Both the position numbers and the translations under genes were made by a program. DNA of 64,000 nucleotides from Sneathiella aquimaris (GTDB lineage Bacteria > Pseudomonadota > Alphaproteobacteria > Sneathiellales > Sneathiellaceae). Under the pieces are notes generated by a model, which had not been told where the DNA came from, did not search any database, and saw only the letters and a program-made list of their open reading frames with translations. Positions 42,668 to 51,514 of the stretch are shown here, piece after piece; position 1 is the first letter of the stretch, and each line of letters opens with the position of its first letter. The stretch is taken from the NCBI RefSeq assembly GCF_026409565.1, contig NZ_CP112881.1:1225501-1289500 (forward strand), given 5' to 3'.

Positions 42668-43642
42668 ATGAGAAAGTTCTTTACTGTATCTGCAGCGGCG
42701 ACAGTCGCACTTGGTGGTGCATTGCTTGCCTCTGCACCAGCGCAGGCAGAAAAATTTATTACGATCGGAACTGGTGGTCAGACAGGTGTCTATTATCAGG
42801 TCGGTGGCGCAATTTGTAAACTTGTCAACCGTGGCACAAAAAACCACGACATCAAATGTACGCATACGACGGGTGGTTCCACGAAAAACATCAATGGTAT
42901 TCAGGCCGGTGATCTGGATATGGGTGTTGCTCAATCAGACTGGCAGTACCATGCGTATAATGGAACGGCACCAAAGCAGTTCCCTAAAGGCGCGTTTAAA
43001 GAATTGCGGGCTGTATTTTCTGTTCATCCAGAGCCGTTCACTGTTGTTGCACGCACCGATTCAGGGATCAAAACTTTTGATGACCTGAAAGGCAAGCGGG
43101 TTAACGTCGGTAATCCTGGTTCCGGACAGCGTGGCACGATGGAAGTTGTTATGGAGAAAATGGGTTGGACAATGGGTGATTTCGCCCTTGCTTCCGAACT
43201 TAAATCTTCAGAACAGTCTGCAGCTTTGTGTGATAACAAAATTGACGCAATTGTATTCACGGTTGGTCACCCGAACGGATCAATCAAAGAAGCAACAACG
43301 TCATGTGATGCAAAACTTGTCAATGTTGACAACGATGTCATTCGCAAACTGGCAGCGGACAACGATTACTATGCAATGGCAACCATTCCGGGCGGCATGT
43401 ATAAAGGATCTGATGAGGATACAACAACTTTTGGTGTTGGCGCGACTTTCGTCTCCTCTACAGCAACATCTCCTGATGTTGTTTACCAGATTGTGAAAGC
43501 AGTTTTTGATGACATTAAACGGTTCCGCAAAATGCATCCTGCATTTGCAAACCTTGATCCAAAGAAAATGATTGTGAACAACCTTTCTGCACCTCTTCAT
43601 GAAGGCGCTGTTCGCTATTATAAAGAACAGGGCTGGATGTAA
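42668..43642 (+). CDS. TAXI family TRAP transporter solute-binding subunit
   Basis: 324 residues with signal peptide ending PAQA (about residue 27). The mature start KFITIGTGGQTGVYYQVGGAIC and the NVGNPGSGQRGTMEVV segment are typical of TAXI-type periplasmic receptors for TRAP systems. TAXI receptors commonly bind glutamate-like or dicarboxylate ligands. A hairpin after the stop may keep its mRNA more abundant than the permease mRNA. Confidence 0.92.
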   Translation: MRKFFTVSAAATVALGGALLASAPAQAEKFITIGTGGQTGVYYQVGGAICKLVNRGTKNHDIKCTHTTGGSTKNINGIQAGDLDMGVAQSDWQYHAYNGTAPKQFPKGAFKELRAVFSVHPEPFTVVARTDSGIKTFDDLKGKRVNVGNPGSGQRGTMEVVMEKMGWTMGDFALASELKSSEQSAALCDNKIDAIVFTVGHPNGSIKEATTSCDAKLVNVDNDVIRKLAADNDYYAMATIPGGMYKGSDEDTTTFGVGATFVSSTATSPDVVYQIVKAVFDDIKRFRKMHPAFANLDPKKMIVNNLSAPLHEGAVRYYKEQGWM

Positions 43643-43654
43643 TCCGCTTTATCA

Positions 43655-43680
43655 GGGACGGCTTAATCGCCGTCCCTTTT
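43655..43680 (+). terminator. Hairpin between TRAP receptor and permease genes
   Basis: GGGACGGC-TTAATC-GCCGTCCC followed by TTTT: an eight-pair stem. It lies 12 bases after the receptor stop and probably acts as a partial terminator or 3' stabiliser, giving receptor in excess of permease. Confidence 0.65.
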
Positions 43681-43767
43681 GCGTTTCTAAACGTATTTTT
43701 TTGATATTGGGGTTTGTAACCCGCCAATCCAGTTTTGGATCTTACGGGTTGTAAATAAGGGGGTTAC

Positions 43768-46590
43768 ATGAGTGATAAACTCAATAAAGAGGGTCCTTTA
43801 AGCAACGAAGAGCTAGAGGATCTGGTCGCGTCCACGGATACTGGCGGACGGACTCCAGACAATGCATTTATCGTAAAATTAATGATGGGCCTCGCGCTTG
43901 TTTGGTCCGTGTGGCAAATCTGGATCGCTTCACCATTGCCATACATTTTTAATTTTGGCGTGTTTTCGGGCAAAGAAGCCCGGCCAGTTCATTTGGCCTT
44001 TTCAATTATTTTGGCATTTATGGCCTATCCGGCCTTTAAGAAAAGTCCTCGCCACGAAATTCCTTTGGCAGACTGGGGGCTGGCGATCATTGGGGCGCTT
44101 GCCACCATGTATCTGTTTGCTTTTGATACAGCCTTTGGCGACACTTTAACAGGTTCTAGACTATCAGATCGGCCGGGAAATCCTATTCTTCCAGATATCA
44201 TTGTCGCTTGCGTCGGTGTTGTTGTTCTCTTGGAAGCGACTAGACGCGCGCTTGGCCCGCCTTTGATGATTGTCGCGATGGTTTTCCTCGGATATACCTT
44301 CCTTGGTCCTTATGCCCCGGGCATCCTTGCTTGGAAAGGTGCAAGTTTTGGTGCGGTTGCTGATCATCAGTGGCTTTCTTCAGAAGGCGTATTTGGCATT
44401 GCACTCGGCGTTTCTACGGGTCTTGTTTTCCTTTTTGTTCTGTTCGGTGCGTTGCTGGACAAGGCCGGCGCTGGAAATTACTTCATTAAGGTCGCTTTTT
44501 CATTGATGGGGCACTTGCGAGGCGGACCGGCAAAAGCCGCGGTTGTCGCATCGGGCATGACAGGCTTGATTTCAGGCTCCTCTATTGCCAACGTTGTCAC
44601 CACCGGCACATTCACCATCCCAATGATGAAAAGAGTAGGCTTCACTCCTGAAAAAGCAGGAGCGGTCGAGGTTGCTTCGTCCGTGAACGGACAGATTATG
44701 CCGCCTGTTATGGGGGCCGCGGCCTTCCTGATGGTTGAGTATGTCAATATCAGTTATTTTGATGTGGTCAGGCATGCATTTGTGCCCGCGATCATTTCCT
44801 ATATTGCGCTTGTTTACATTGTCCATCTTGAGGCGATGAAGCTGGATATGCAGGGCTTGCCAAAAGCAGGTGAAACAAAACCTGCCAAATTGGCCTTGCT
44901 TTCCTTTGGTATTACTCTGTCTGCCGTTCTTGCAATTGGCGGCGGTCTATATTACCTGTCCGAGCTGTTCAATCTGCTGGGTTCAACCTTCAACAAACTG
45001 GCTGCAATTCTGATTCTGATTGCCCTTCAGATGGGTGTCTTTAAAGGAATTGTAGCGCGATCAGCCGAAGGCACCAAGGCATTGATTTTTTCTAAAGGGG
45101 CTGTTGTCCTTTGTAATGTCGTCATCGTGTGCTTTGGTATTTTCTTTGCGGTAAACCTTATTCGCGAATTGGCTGGAAGCGACCTTACACCTTGGATCGT
45201 GGGGGCCAGTATTCTGGTTGTCTACATCATTCTGATTTCCATTTGTGCAAAATATCCTGATTTGGAAGTTGATGATCCGAATGCCCCGGTAACCGCGTTG
45301 CCGGAGCCCGGTCCCACCGTTATGGCGGGTCTGCATTTTCTATTACCAGTTGCGGTTTTAATCTGGTGCTTGATGATTGAAAGACTATCACCTGAGCTCT
45401 CTGCCTTCTGGGCCGTCGCTTTAATGATTTTCATTCTTTTAACCCAACGTCAGGTATTCGCATTTTTCCGTAAAGAAGCTCAGACTGGAAAACTAAAACA
45501 AGGGTTTAGTGAACTGGTTGAAGGCCTGATTGCGGGTGCGCGCAACATGATCGGTATTGGTATCGCAACCGCGGCCGCTGGTATCATCGTTGGTACTGTG
45601 TCTCAAACTGGTGTTGGGCTTGTTCTTGCGGAACTGGTTGAGTTTCTCAGTCAGGGGCAAATCCTGCTTATTCTGATTTTTACTGCGATCCTAAGTCTTA
45701 TCCTGGGAATGGGCCTTCCAACGACAGCAAACTATATTGTTGTGTCTTCGTTGCTGGCTCCGGTGGTTGTCAGTTTGGGGCAGCAGAACGGACTGATCGT
45801 GCCTTTGATAGCCGTGCATCTGTTTGTTTTCTATTTCGGTATCATGGCTGATGTAACACCACCAGTAGGGCTTGCATCCTTCGCCGCTGCAGCGGTGTCG
45901 GGGGGTGATCCCATAAGGACAGGTTTCGTTGCCTTCTTCTATTCCATGAGAACAGCTATCCTTCCGTTCCTGTTTATCTTTAATACGGATCTGTTGTTGA
46001 TTGATGTGACACCTTTGGAGGGTGTCGTTGTGTTCATTGTCGCGACGGCAGCCATATTATTGTTTACGGCTGGTACTCAGGGGTACTTTTTTGCGCGATC
46101 AAAAATGTGGGAATCAGCACTTCTGATCCTGATTGCATTTACCTTATTCCGTCCCGGATTTTGGATGGATCTGATATCGCCACCTTTCTCCAAAACAGAA
46201 CCTGCTACGTTGGTTGACGTGATGGGCAGTTTGAATAGCGGCTCTGAAATGCGGCTCATTGTGCAGGGAGAAGATGATGTGGGTGATCCGCTCGTCTTTA
46301 CAGCAATACTCCCTGTTTTGGACGGTGCGACTTCAGAAGAGCGTCTTGAGAAGGTCGGACTGGAACTGCTGATCGAGGGTGATGAGGTTATTATTGATAA
46401 CGCAGCATTTGACAGTCCAGCACAAGCTGCTGGGTTGGATTTCGATCAGAAAATTCTCAGTGTATTAGTTCCGGTTAGTCAGCCTGCAAAAGAGCTTATG
46501 TATATTCCGGCTCTTATATTGTTGGCTTTTATCGGGTTAATTCAGCGTCGGCGCAGCAGAGCCGCTCAGTCTGAAGCGGCTACGGCCTAA
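43768..46590 (+). CDS. Fused TRAP transporter permease (4TM/12TM) with C-terminal DUF3394
   Basis: 940 residues. About four N-terminal helices (DctQ part) are fused to a DctM-like part of 12 or more helices with SSIANVVTTGTFTIPMMK, SSVNGQIMPPVMGAAAFL and LGMGLPTTANYIVVSSLL. The C-terminal 150 residues are DUF3394, with SPAQAAGLDFDQKILSV of PDZ-like appearance between helices. It imports the ligand of the upstream TAXI receptor using an ion gradient. GGGGG before the ATG is a strong ribosome site. Confidence 0.92.
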   Translation: MSDKLNKEGPLSNEELEDLVASTDTGGRTPDNAFIVKLMMGLALVWSVWQIWIASPLPYIFNFGVFSGKEARPVHLAFSIILAFMAYPAFKKSPRHEIPLADWGLAIIGALATMYLFAFDTAFGDTLTGSRLSDRPGNPILPDIIVACVGVVVLLEATRRALGPPLMIVAMVFLGYTFLGPYAPGILAWKGASFGAVADHQWLSSEGVFGIALGVSTGLVFLFVLFGALLDKAGAGNYFIKVAFSLMGHLRGGPAKAAVVASGMTGLISGSSIANVVTTGTFTIPMMKRVGFTPEKAGAVEVASSVNGQIMPPVMGAAAFLMVEYVNISYFDVVRHAFVPAIISYIALVYIVHLEAMKLDMQGLPKAGETKPAKLALLSFGITLSAVLAIGGGLYYLSELFNLLGSTFNKLAAILILIALQMGVFKGIVARSAEGTKALIFSKGAVVLCNVVIVCFGIFFAVNLIRELAGSDLTPWIVGASILVVYIILISICAKYPDLEVDDPNAPVTALPEPGPTVMAGLHFLLPVAVLIWCLMIERLSPELSAFWAVALMIFILLTQRQVFAFFRKEAQTGKLKQGFSELVEGLIAGARNMIGIGIATAAAGIIVGTVSQTGVGLVLAELVEFLSQGQILLILIFTAILSLILGMGLPTTANYIVVSSLLAPVVVSLGQQNGLIVPLIAVHLFVFYFGIMADVTPPVGLASFAAAAVSGGDPIRTGFVAFFYSMRTAILPFLFIFNTDLLLIDVTPLEGVVVFIVATAAILLFTAGTQGYFFARSKMWESALLILIAFTLFRPGFWMDLISPPFSKTEPATLVDVMGSLNSGSEMRLIVQGEDDVGDPLVFTAILPVLDGATSEERLEKVGLELLIEGDEVIIDNAAFDSPAQAAGLDFDQKILSVLVPVSQPAKELMYIPALILLAFIGLIQRRRSRAAQSEAATA

Positions 46591-46604
46591 AGGGGAGAAA
46601 AAAT

Positions 46605-47033
46605 ATGTTTCAACACATTCTTCTTGCTGTTGATCTGGAGGCAAAGAACTCTTGGTCAAAATCAGTACCGGAAGCTGTCAATTATGCAAAAGCTTTTGGG
46701 GCGACGTTGCATGTGATTACCGTCGTTCCTGATTTTGGAATGAGTATAGTCGGTTCATTTTTCCCAAAAGAACACGAGGGAAAAATGCTGGAGGATGCTG
46801 CGAAGCGGCTTCATGAGTTCGTCGATGATAACATCCCGAAAGAGGTGAAATCCCAGGTTGTCGTTGGGCATGGTTCCGCCTATGAAGAAATTCTGGCGAT
46901 GCAGAGAAAGCTCAAATGTGATTTGATAATTATGAGCGCTCACCGGCCTAAAATGCAGGATTATCTGCTGGGCCCCAATGCCGCCCGGGTCGTCCGCCAC
47001 GCAAATTGTTCTGTGTTGGTCGTTCGGGACTAA
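46605..47033 (+). CDS. Universal stress protein (TRAP-associated, TeaD-like)
   Basis: 142 residues of UspA fold: FQHILLAVDLEAKNSWSKS at the start, VVVGHGSAYEEIL, DLIIMSAHRPKMQDYLLGPNAARVV and a closing CSVLVVRD. The nucleotide-binding Gly motif is only partly conserved. It begins 14 bases after the permease. Usp proteins tied to TRAP operons, as in ectoine uptake (TeaD), regulate transporter activity. A strong terminator follows. Confidence 0.88.
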   Translation: MFQHILLAVDLEAKNSWSKSVPEAVNYAKAFGATLHVITVVPDFGMSIVGSFFPKEHEGKMLEDAAKRLHEFVDDNIPKEVKSQVVVGHGSAYEEILAMQRKLKCDLIIMSAHRPKMQDYLLGPNAARVVRHANCSVLVVRD

Positions 47034-47035
47034 AA

Positions 47036-47068
47036 GAAAAGCGGCCCGATTGCCGGGCCGCTTTTTTT
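47036..47068. terminator. Bidirectional terminator between Usp and cytochrome c genes
   Basis: GCGGCCCG-ATTGC-CGGGCCGC with A-rich left flank and seven T on the right. It ends the TRAP operon and, on the minus strand, the cytochrome gene. Confidence 0.85.
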
Positions 47069-47447
47069 ACTTCAGCGTTTCAAGATACGCGATGACATTT
47101 TGACGCTGGCTGTCTTTCTTAAGACCAGCAAAACTCATCTTAGTGCCTTTGAGGTATTTTTTGGGTTTTTTCAGAAAAGCGTCCAAAGTGGCAGCATCCC
47201 AAGTGATGTCAGCCTCTTTCATTGCTTTAGAATATTTAAATCCATCGTGAGTTCCGGCTTTTTTTCCGACGACACCGAAAAGGTTTGGTCCGATTTTGTT
47301 TTTCCCGCCTTCATCTACAGTGTGGCAGGCCTTGCATTTTTTAAAGACTTTCTCGCCTTTTTTTGCGTCGCCTGCAGCCATTGCTGTTGAGGCTGCCAGT
47401 GTCATGACGATCGCCGTACCACAGGCTAACAGCATTGATGATTTCAT
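47067..47447 (-). CDS. Class I cytochrome c (cytochrome c2/c550-like)
   Basis: 126 residues with signal peptide ending TAMA (about residue 24). Haem attachment is CKACH (38-42) and the distal ligand is Met104 in GTKMSFAG. Length and HTVDEGGKNKIGPNLFGVVGKKAG are standard for small soluble periplasmic electron carriers between the bc1 complex and oxidases. It is Lys-rich, which suits docking to acidic partners. Confidence 0.95.
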   Translation of the reverse strand: MKSSMLLACGTAIVMTLAASTAMAAGDAKKGEKVFKKCKACHTVDEGGKNKIGPNLFGVVGKKAGTHDGFKYSKAMKEADITWDAATLDAFLKKPKKYLKGTKMSFAGLKKDSQRQNVIAYLETLK

Positions 47448-47613
47448 AAATCTCTCCTATTCGGTTACTTCTGGGTCGCAAAAACTCTCTAGCTTTTCCG
47501 AAAATATACGCCATGATTATAAAAGAAAGAGTTTTGTGACTAAAATGGGTCGATTTGTCGCGGTTCATGCAGAAGAATTTTTCTTGCGCCTTAAGCGAAA
47601 AAGTATCGCGATA

Positions 47614-47628
47614 TTAAGATAATATTAA
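47614..47628. promoter_or_regulatory. CtrA-type box upstream of DUF2336 gene
   Basis: TTAA-GATAATA-TTAA is a perfect TTAA-N7-TTAA, 53-68 bases before the start at 47682, a good distance for CtrA-activated transcription. Confidence 0.5.
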
Positions 47629-47681
47629 TGAAACCCCTGTTACATCGTAGGGTAGGAATAATCTAGTTTATTGGAGCCAAT

Positions 47682-48809
47682 GTGTCAGAAAACGGTTCTT
47701 TAAGTCCAGCCGATGTTGAACGGCTACTCACTGATCGTTCTGCGGAAAACAGAGCGAAAACAGTAGAGAAAATTGCCGGAAATCTTGTGGCAAACGAATT
47801 CAGCGACAAAGAACGGGCGGAAGCGGAAGAAATCTTTCGGGTTCTGGCAAGTGATGCTGAAATTCTTGTCAGGCAGACACTTGCAGACACGTTGAAGAAC
47901 CTTCCGGATCTTTCTCACGATATTGCTGTGTCGCTTGCAAGCGACATTGCAGACGTGGCAACGCCTATGCTGACTTTCTCGGAAGCGCTGAGCGATCAGG
48001 ATCTGTTCGATATTATCAGTTCAAAACCGGAAAGCCATCAAGCCGCGATCGCTGAGCGTTCAGTCGTCTCAGAAGCGGTGTCCGAGAAATTGGCGGATAC
48101 TGGTAACAAAACCGTTGTTGCCAAATTAATGGAAAATGAAGGCGCCCAGATTTCAGAAGAAACCTTTGAAAAGGTTTTGGATGAGTTTGGGGATGATGAA
48201 CTCGTGAACGCTCCAATGGCGAAACGGAGTGAGCTTCCCATAACGGTGACGGAGAGACTGGTTACTCTGGTGTCCGACAAGCTGAAGGAGCATCTGGTCA
48301 GTCATCATGAGATGTCACCCGCGATGGCAACCGATCTGATCCTTGCAAGCCGGGAAAAAACGATGGTCGGTTTGCTGGGCTATGCAAGTTCTGGCGAGCT
48401 TGAACGCTTGATCAATCAACTTTATGACAACGGCCGACTAACGCCAACAATTATTCTCCGTGCTTTATGTGTGGGAGACATGGATTTCTTTGAAACCGCA
48501 TTATCAAAAGGGTCAGATATCGCTGTTTCAAACGTTCACCTATTGGTTAATGATGCCAGTGGTCAAGGGCTCAAACAGCTTTGTAAGAAGTGCAAGATCC
48601 CGCAAGGGGTTGCGGAGATGATGCGCGTCGCTGTCGATGTGGTGAACGAGCTGGAATATGATGGCGATCCTGGTGATCGGGAACGGTTCAGAAACCATGT
48701 AATCCAAAGGGTTCTTACCCATTTTGAAGATCGATTTGACGCTGAAAATGTCGACTATCTGATCTCCAAAATCGCTGAACACGATTCCAACAGCACCGAA
48801 GCTGCTTGA
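47682..48809 (+). CDS. DUF2336 domain-containing protein
   Basis: 375 residues, all helical, with HEAT-like repeats of the DUF2336 family, which is almost restricted to alphaproteobacteria. Recognisable parts are LSPADVERLLTDRSAENRAK, FSDKERAEAEEIFRVLASDAEILVRQTLADTL and TPTIILRALCVGDMDFFE. The start is GTG, five bases after GGAG; an ATG two bases earlier is in another frame that stops at once. A CtrA-type box upstream suggests cell-cycle or motility control. The molecular role is unknown. Confidence 0.88.
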   Translation: MSENGSLSPADVERLLTDRSAENRAKTVEKIAGNLVANEFSDKERAEAEEIFRVLASDAEILVRQTLADTLKNLPDLSHDIAVSLASDIADVATPMLTFSEALSDQDLFDIISSKPESHQAAIAERSVVSEAVSEKLADTGNKTVVAKLMENEGAQISEETFEKVLDEFGDDELVNAPMAKRSELPITVTERLVTLVSDKLKEHLVSHHEMSPAMATDLILASREKTMVGLLGYASSGELERLINQLYDNGRLTPTIILRALCVGDMDFFETALSKGSDIAVSNVHLLVNDASGQGLKQLCKKCKIPQGVAEMMRVAVDVVNELEYDGDPGDRERFRNHVIQRVLTHFEDRFDAENVDYLISKIAEHDSNSTEAA

Positions 48810-48812
48810 TCC

Positions 48813-49499
48813 CTATTTTTCAGAGAGAAGGAACGACCGTTCGGTTGTTCCTTTAATCACCGCAAGTGTGATTAGCAACTGGGCGGTAAAATAAGTTACC
48901 CAAATGTAGGTTCCCGCCATGGGAATTGGCATTAGAAACTTGTTGATAGCAATCATTGCATCGGAAATCATAAAAAGAAATGCACCACTGACTAATAGTT
49001 TTGCTGGCAGGTGACTGTAAATTGCAGACAGGGTCATTAATGCAATGACAGTTACATAAATACTCACCGGGGCTTTCAGATTCCCTAAATGCGCCCAGAG
49101 TATGCCGATCATCCCAAGCCCAATCAGGACCGTAGCGCCAACAAGCATCTGTCTTGACTTCGGTAGCGGTGCTGGTAATCGATATCGGGTAAAGACGGCG
49201 ACATAAAGAAGGTGGGCCACCAGAAATGATCCCAAACCCTGAATGAAATAATCAGATGTTCGAATGGCAAGAAAAATGTCGCCTAAGCATGAGGCAAGTA
49301 ATGCCGCCGTCATCAGCTTCTGGGCTTTTCCCGGCGGCAGATTTGAATAGGCGAATAACGCGAGAAGGAAGCACCCGCCGGCTTTCAGTACAATGAAAGC
49401 GATTGACCCCTCAATCACGGGAGCAACCTGATACGCCACGGCGAATATAACGGCGGTAACAAGTAAGGCGGCATTATTATAGCTGCTTGAAGAAAGCAT
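48813..49499 (-). CDS. YhhN family lysoplasmalogenase-like membrane protein
   Basis: 228 residues with seven to eight hydrophobic helices. LLASCLGDIFLAIR and GAFLFMISDAMIAINKF are the two paired-Asp motifs of YhhN/TMEM86 proteins, which hydrolyse the vinyl ether bond of lysoplasmalogens. Start and upstream stop share a base (TAATG), so translation is coupled to the thioesterase. A 12-pair hairpin that may end the convergent DUF2336 transcript lies within its last codons. Confidence 0.85.
   Translation of the reverse strand: MLSSSSYNNAALLVTAVIFAVAYQVAPVIEGSIAFIVLKAGGCFLLALFAYSNLPPGKAQKLMTAALLASCLGDIFLAIRTSDYFIQGLGSFLVAHLLYVAVFTRYRLPAPLPKSRQMLVGATVLIGLGMIGILWAHLGNLKAPVSIYVTVIALMTLSAIYSHLPAKLLVSGAFLFMISDAMIAINKFLMPIPMAGTYIWVTYFTAQLLITLAVIKGTTERSFLLSEK
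48828..48854 (+). terminator. Terminator-like hairpin inside the convergent gene end
   Basis: AAGGAACGACCG-TT-CGGTTGTTCCTT (one G-T pair) is a 12-pair stem followed by TTAAT. It lies 19 bases after the DUF2336 stop but within the coding end of the lysoplasmalogenase gene. Confidence 0.45.
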
Positions 49500-49990
49500 T
49501 ATGTGGTCTTCTTTCTGCGAATACCGATTTGGGCCCTCAGTTGATCGGGCGCGGGAAAGTCTTTTTGGGCAGCATATAAAGCCTGAAGGTTGCCCAGTAT
49601 ATTGGCAGGCATCGGGTGCGCCTTGGGTCCGGATGCATCAATATGCAAGATCATCTGCTCGGACGTGGCAGCAAGAAAACCTTCCTGTTCATGATACATT
49701 TCCAGGAAAAGGTGAATGCGCTTGTCATCAACATCGACGACCCTGAAGGTAATCAGTAGCGGGTCGTTTGCCTTTACCTCCTGCCTGTAAGTGACGTGTG
49801 TCTCAAGGACATAGACGGTGCAGTTCGACGCATCACGGTAGGCCCTGGTCAATTCGATCTGGTCCAGCAAATTGTCAAGTGACTGGTCAAAAGCCATGAC
49901 GTAATACGCAACGTTCATATGGCCATTGTAATCGATCCATTCTGGACGAACGTTCACTCTGTTCAGTTCTTTAAATCCATTTTTTATCAT
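49499..49990 (-). CDS. Thioesterase family protein (4HBT_2 hot-dog fold)
   Basis: 163 residues from the ATG at 49990. The frame is open to a GTG at 50089, but the extra 33 residues are not family-like, and the shorter form begins just before the conserved strand. RPEWIDYNGHMNVAYYVMAFDQS carries the catalytic Asp and the NGHMN turn of acyl-CoA thioesterases, close to the betainyl-CoA thioesterase group. No good ribosome site is seen for either start. It is translationally coupled to the lysoplasmalogenase gene. Confidence 0.8.
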   Translation of the reverse strand: MIKNGFKELNRVNVRPEWIDYNGHMNVAYYVMAFDQSLDNLLDQIELTRAYRDASNCTVYVLETHVTYRQEVKANDPLLITFRVVDVDDKRIHLFLEMYHEQEGFLAATSEQMILHIDASGPKAHPMPANILGNLQALYAAQKDFPAPDQLRAQIGIRRKKTT

Positions 49991-50134
49991 TTGGGAAGAG
50001 TAGCGGTTTTTGCCTATGTGTAAATATCTTCTTGCCGTGTAATTCTTGGAGTTGTAAGTCCACAGGGATAGATATTTTTGAAGATCCACTTTTTTCCGTC
50101 GCGGAAGTAAAGTGTGGCTGACAGGGAGAGCGCT

Positions 50135-51514
50135 ATGTCATTACATCCGGAAAAACTGGAAACTGTAAAATCCAAGTTGCAGAAAATCTTGGGAGACAGA
50201 TGTACGACGGCGCATTCTGTTCTGCACCAGCATGGCACAGATGAAAGTTGGCATATACCGTGCCCTCCCGACATTGTTTGTTTTGCGCACTCGACAGAAG
50301 AGGTCTCGCGAATTGTAAAGATTTGCGCAGATAATCAGGTTCCGATTATCCCTTTCGGCGCAGGCACGTCCCTGGAAGGACATATCAACGCTGTTGAAGG
50401 CGGGGTCTGTATTGATCTGGGACAGATGAATGAAATCCTGAAGGTCAATACTGAAGACCTTGATTGTACAGTGCAGCCCGGCGTCCGGCGCAAGCAACTG
50501 AACGAATATTTGCGGGATACAGGTTTGTTTTTTCCGATTGATCCGGGTGCAGATGCCTCCATCGGTGGCATGGCGTCCACGCGGGCGTCCGGTACCAATG
50601 CGGTACGTTACGGTACGATGCGCGAAAATATTCTCAACTTGACTGTGGTCTTGCCGGACGGGAAGATCATCAAAACGGGCGGCCGGGCTAAAAAAAGCGC
50701 AGCTGGATATGATCTGACCAAACTGTATATTGGTTCCGAGGGAACGCTAGGGATCATTACGGAAATTACGTTGCGCCTTTATGGTATTCCCGAAGCAATT
50801 GCAGCAGCAACCGTTTCATTTGAAGATATCGAAAATGCCGTTCAGTCCGTTATTCTGACCATTCAAACGGGCGTGCCAATTGCTCGGATCGAATTGTTGG
50901 ATGATGTTCAGGTGGATGCTATCAACAAATATTCCGGTTTGGATCTTCCTGTGCAGCCTCTTTTATTTCTGGAGTTTCATGGCAGTGAACAAGGCGTCAA
51001 AGAACAGTCCGAAATGGTGAGAAGTATATGCGATGATTTTGGAGCCCGCGATTTCACCTGGACAGTTCAGGCGGAAGACCGAACAAAATTGTGGCAGGCC
51101 CGTCACGATGCTGCTTACGCTGCAAAAGCTTTGCGGCCCAATGCATCCATATGGGCAACCGATGTGTGTGTTCCAATTTCAAGGCTTGCCGATTGTATTA
51201 TGCAAACCAAAGCGGATCTTGATGAAAGTGATTTGATCGCGCCAATTGTTGGTCATGTTGGCGACGGCAATTTTCACTTGGCGTTTGTTCTCGATAAGGA
51301 CCGCCCGGAAGAATTTGAAGAGGCCGAACGGATCAATGGGCGATTAATTCAACGGGCCTTGGAAATGGAAGGGACTTGCACCGGAGAGCATGGCGTCGGG
51401 TTGGGTAAACGAAAATACCTAAAACAAGAGCTTGGTGATGCTGTCGATGTAATGCGCGCCCTGAAGATGGCGCTGGATCCTCAGAATATCATGAATCCAG
51501 GTAAAATTATTTAA
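50135..51514 (+). CDS. FAD-binding oxidoreductase, GlcD/D-lactate dehydrogenase type
   Basis: 459 residues from the ATG at 50135, which follows AGGGAGAG; a GTG at 50114 is in frame but lacks a ribosome site. The FAD-binding part has IIPFGAGTSLEGHINAVEGG and DPGADASIGGMASTRASGTN. The C-terminal part has GHVGDGNFHLAFV and CTGEHGVGLGKRKYL, the metal/substrate site of D-2-hydroxyacid dehydrogenases. It oxidises a D-2-hydroxy acid such as D-lactate or glycolate. It is alone on its strand, with no GlcE/F partners, which favours the D-lactate type. Confidence 0.9.
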   Translation: MSLHPEKLETVKSKLQKILGDRCTTAHSVLHQHGTDESWHIPCPPDIVCFAHSTEEVSRIVKICADNQVPIIPFGAGTSLEGHINAVEGGVCIDLGQMNEILKVNTEDLDCTVQPGVRRKQLNEYLRDTGLFFPIDPGADASIGGMASTRASGTNAVRYGTMRENILNLTVVLPDGKIIKTGGRAKKSAAGYDLTKLYIGSEGTLGIITEITLRLYGIPEAIAAATVSFEDIENAVQSVILTIQTGVPIARIELLDDVQVDAINKYSGLDLPVQPLLFLEFHGSEQGVKEQSEMVRSICDDFGARDFTWTVQAEDRTKLWQARHDAAYAAKALRPNASIWATDVCVPISRLADCIMQTKADLDESDLIAPIVGHVGDGNFHLAFVLDKDRPEEFEEAERINGRLIQRALEMEGTCTGEHGVGLGKRKYLKQELGDAVDVMRALKMALDPQNIMNPGKII

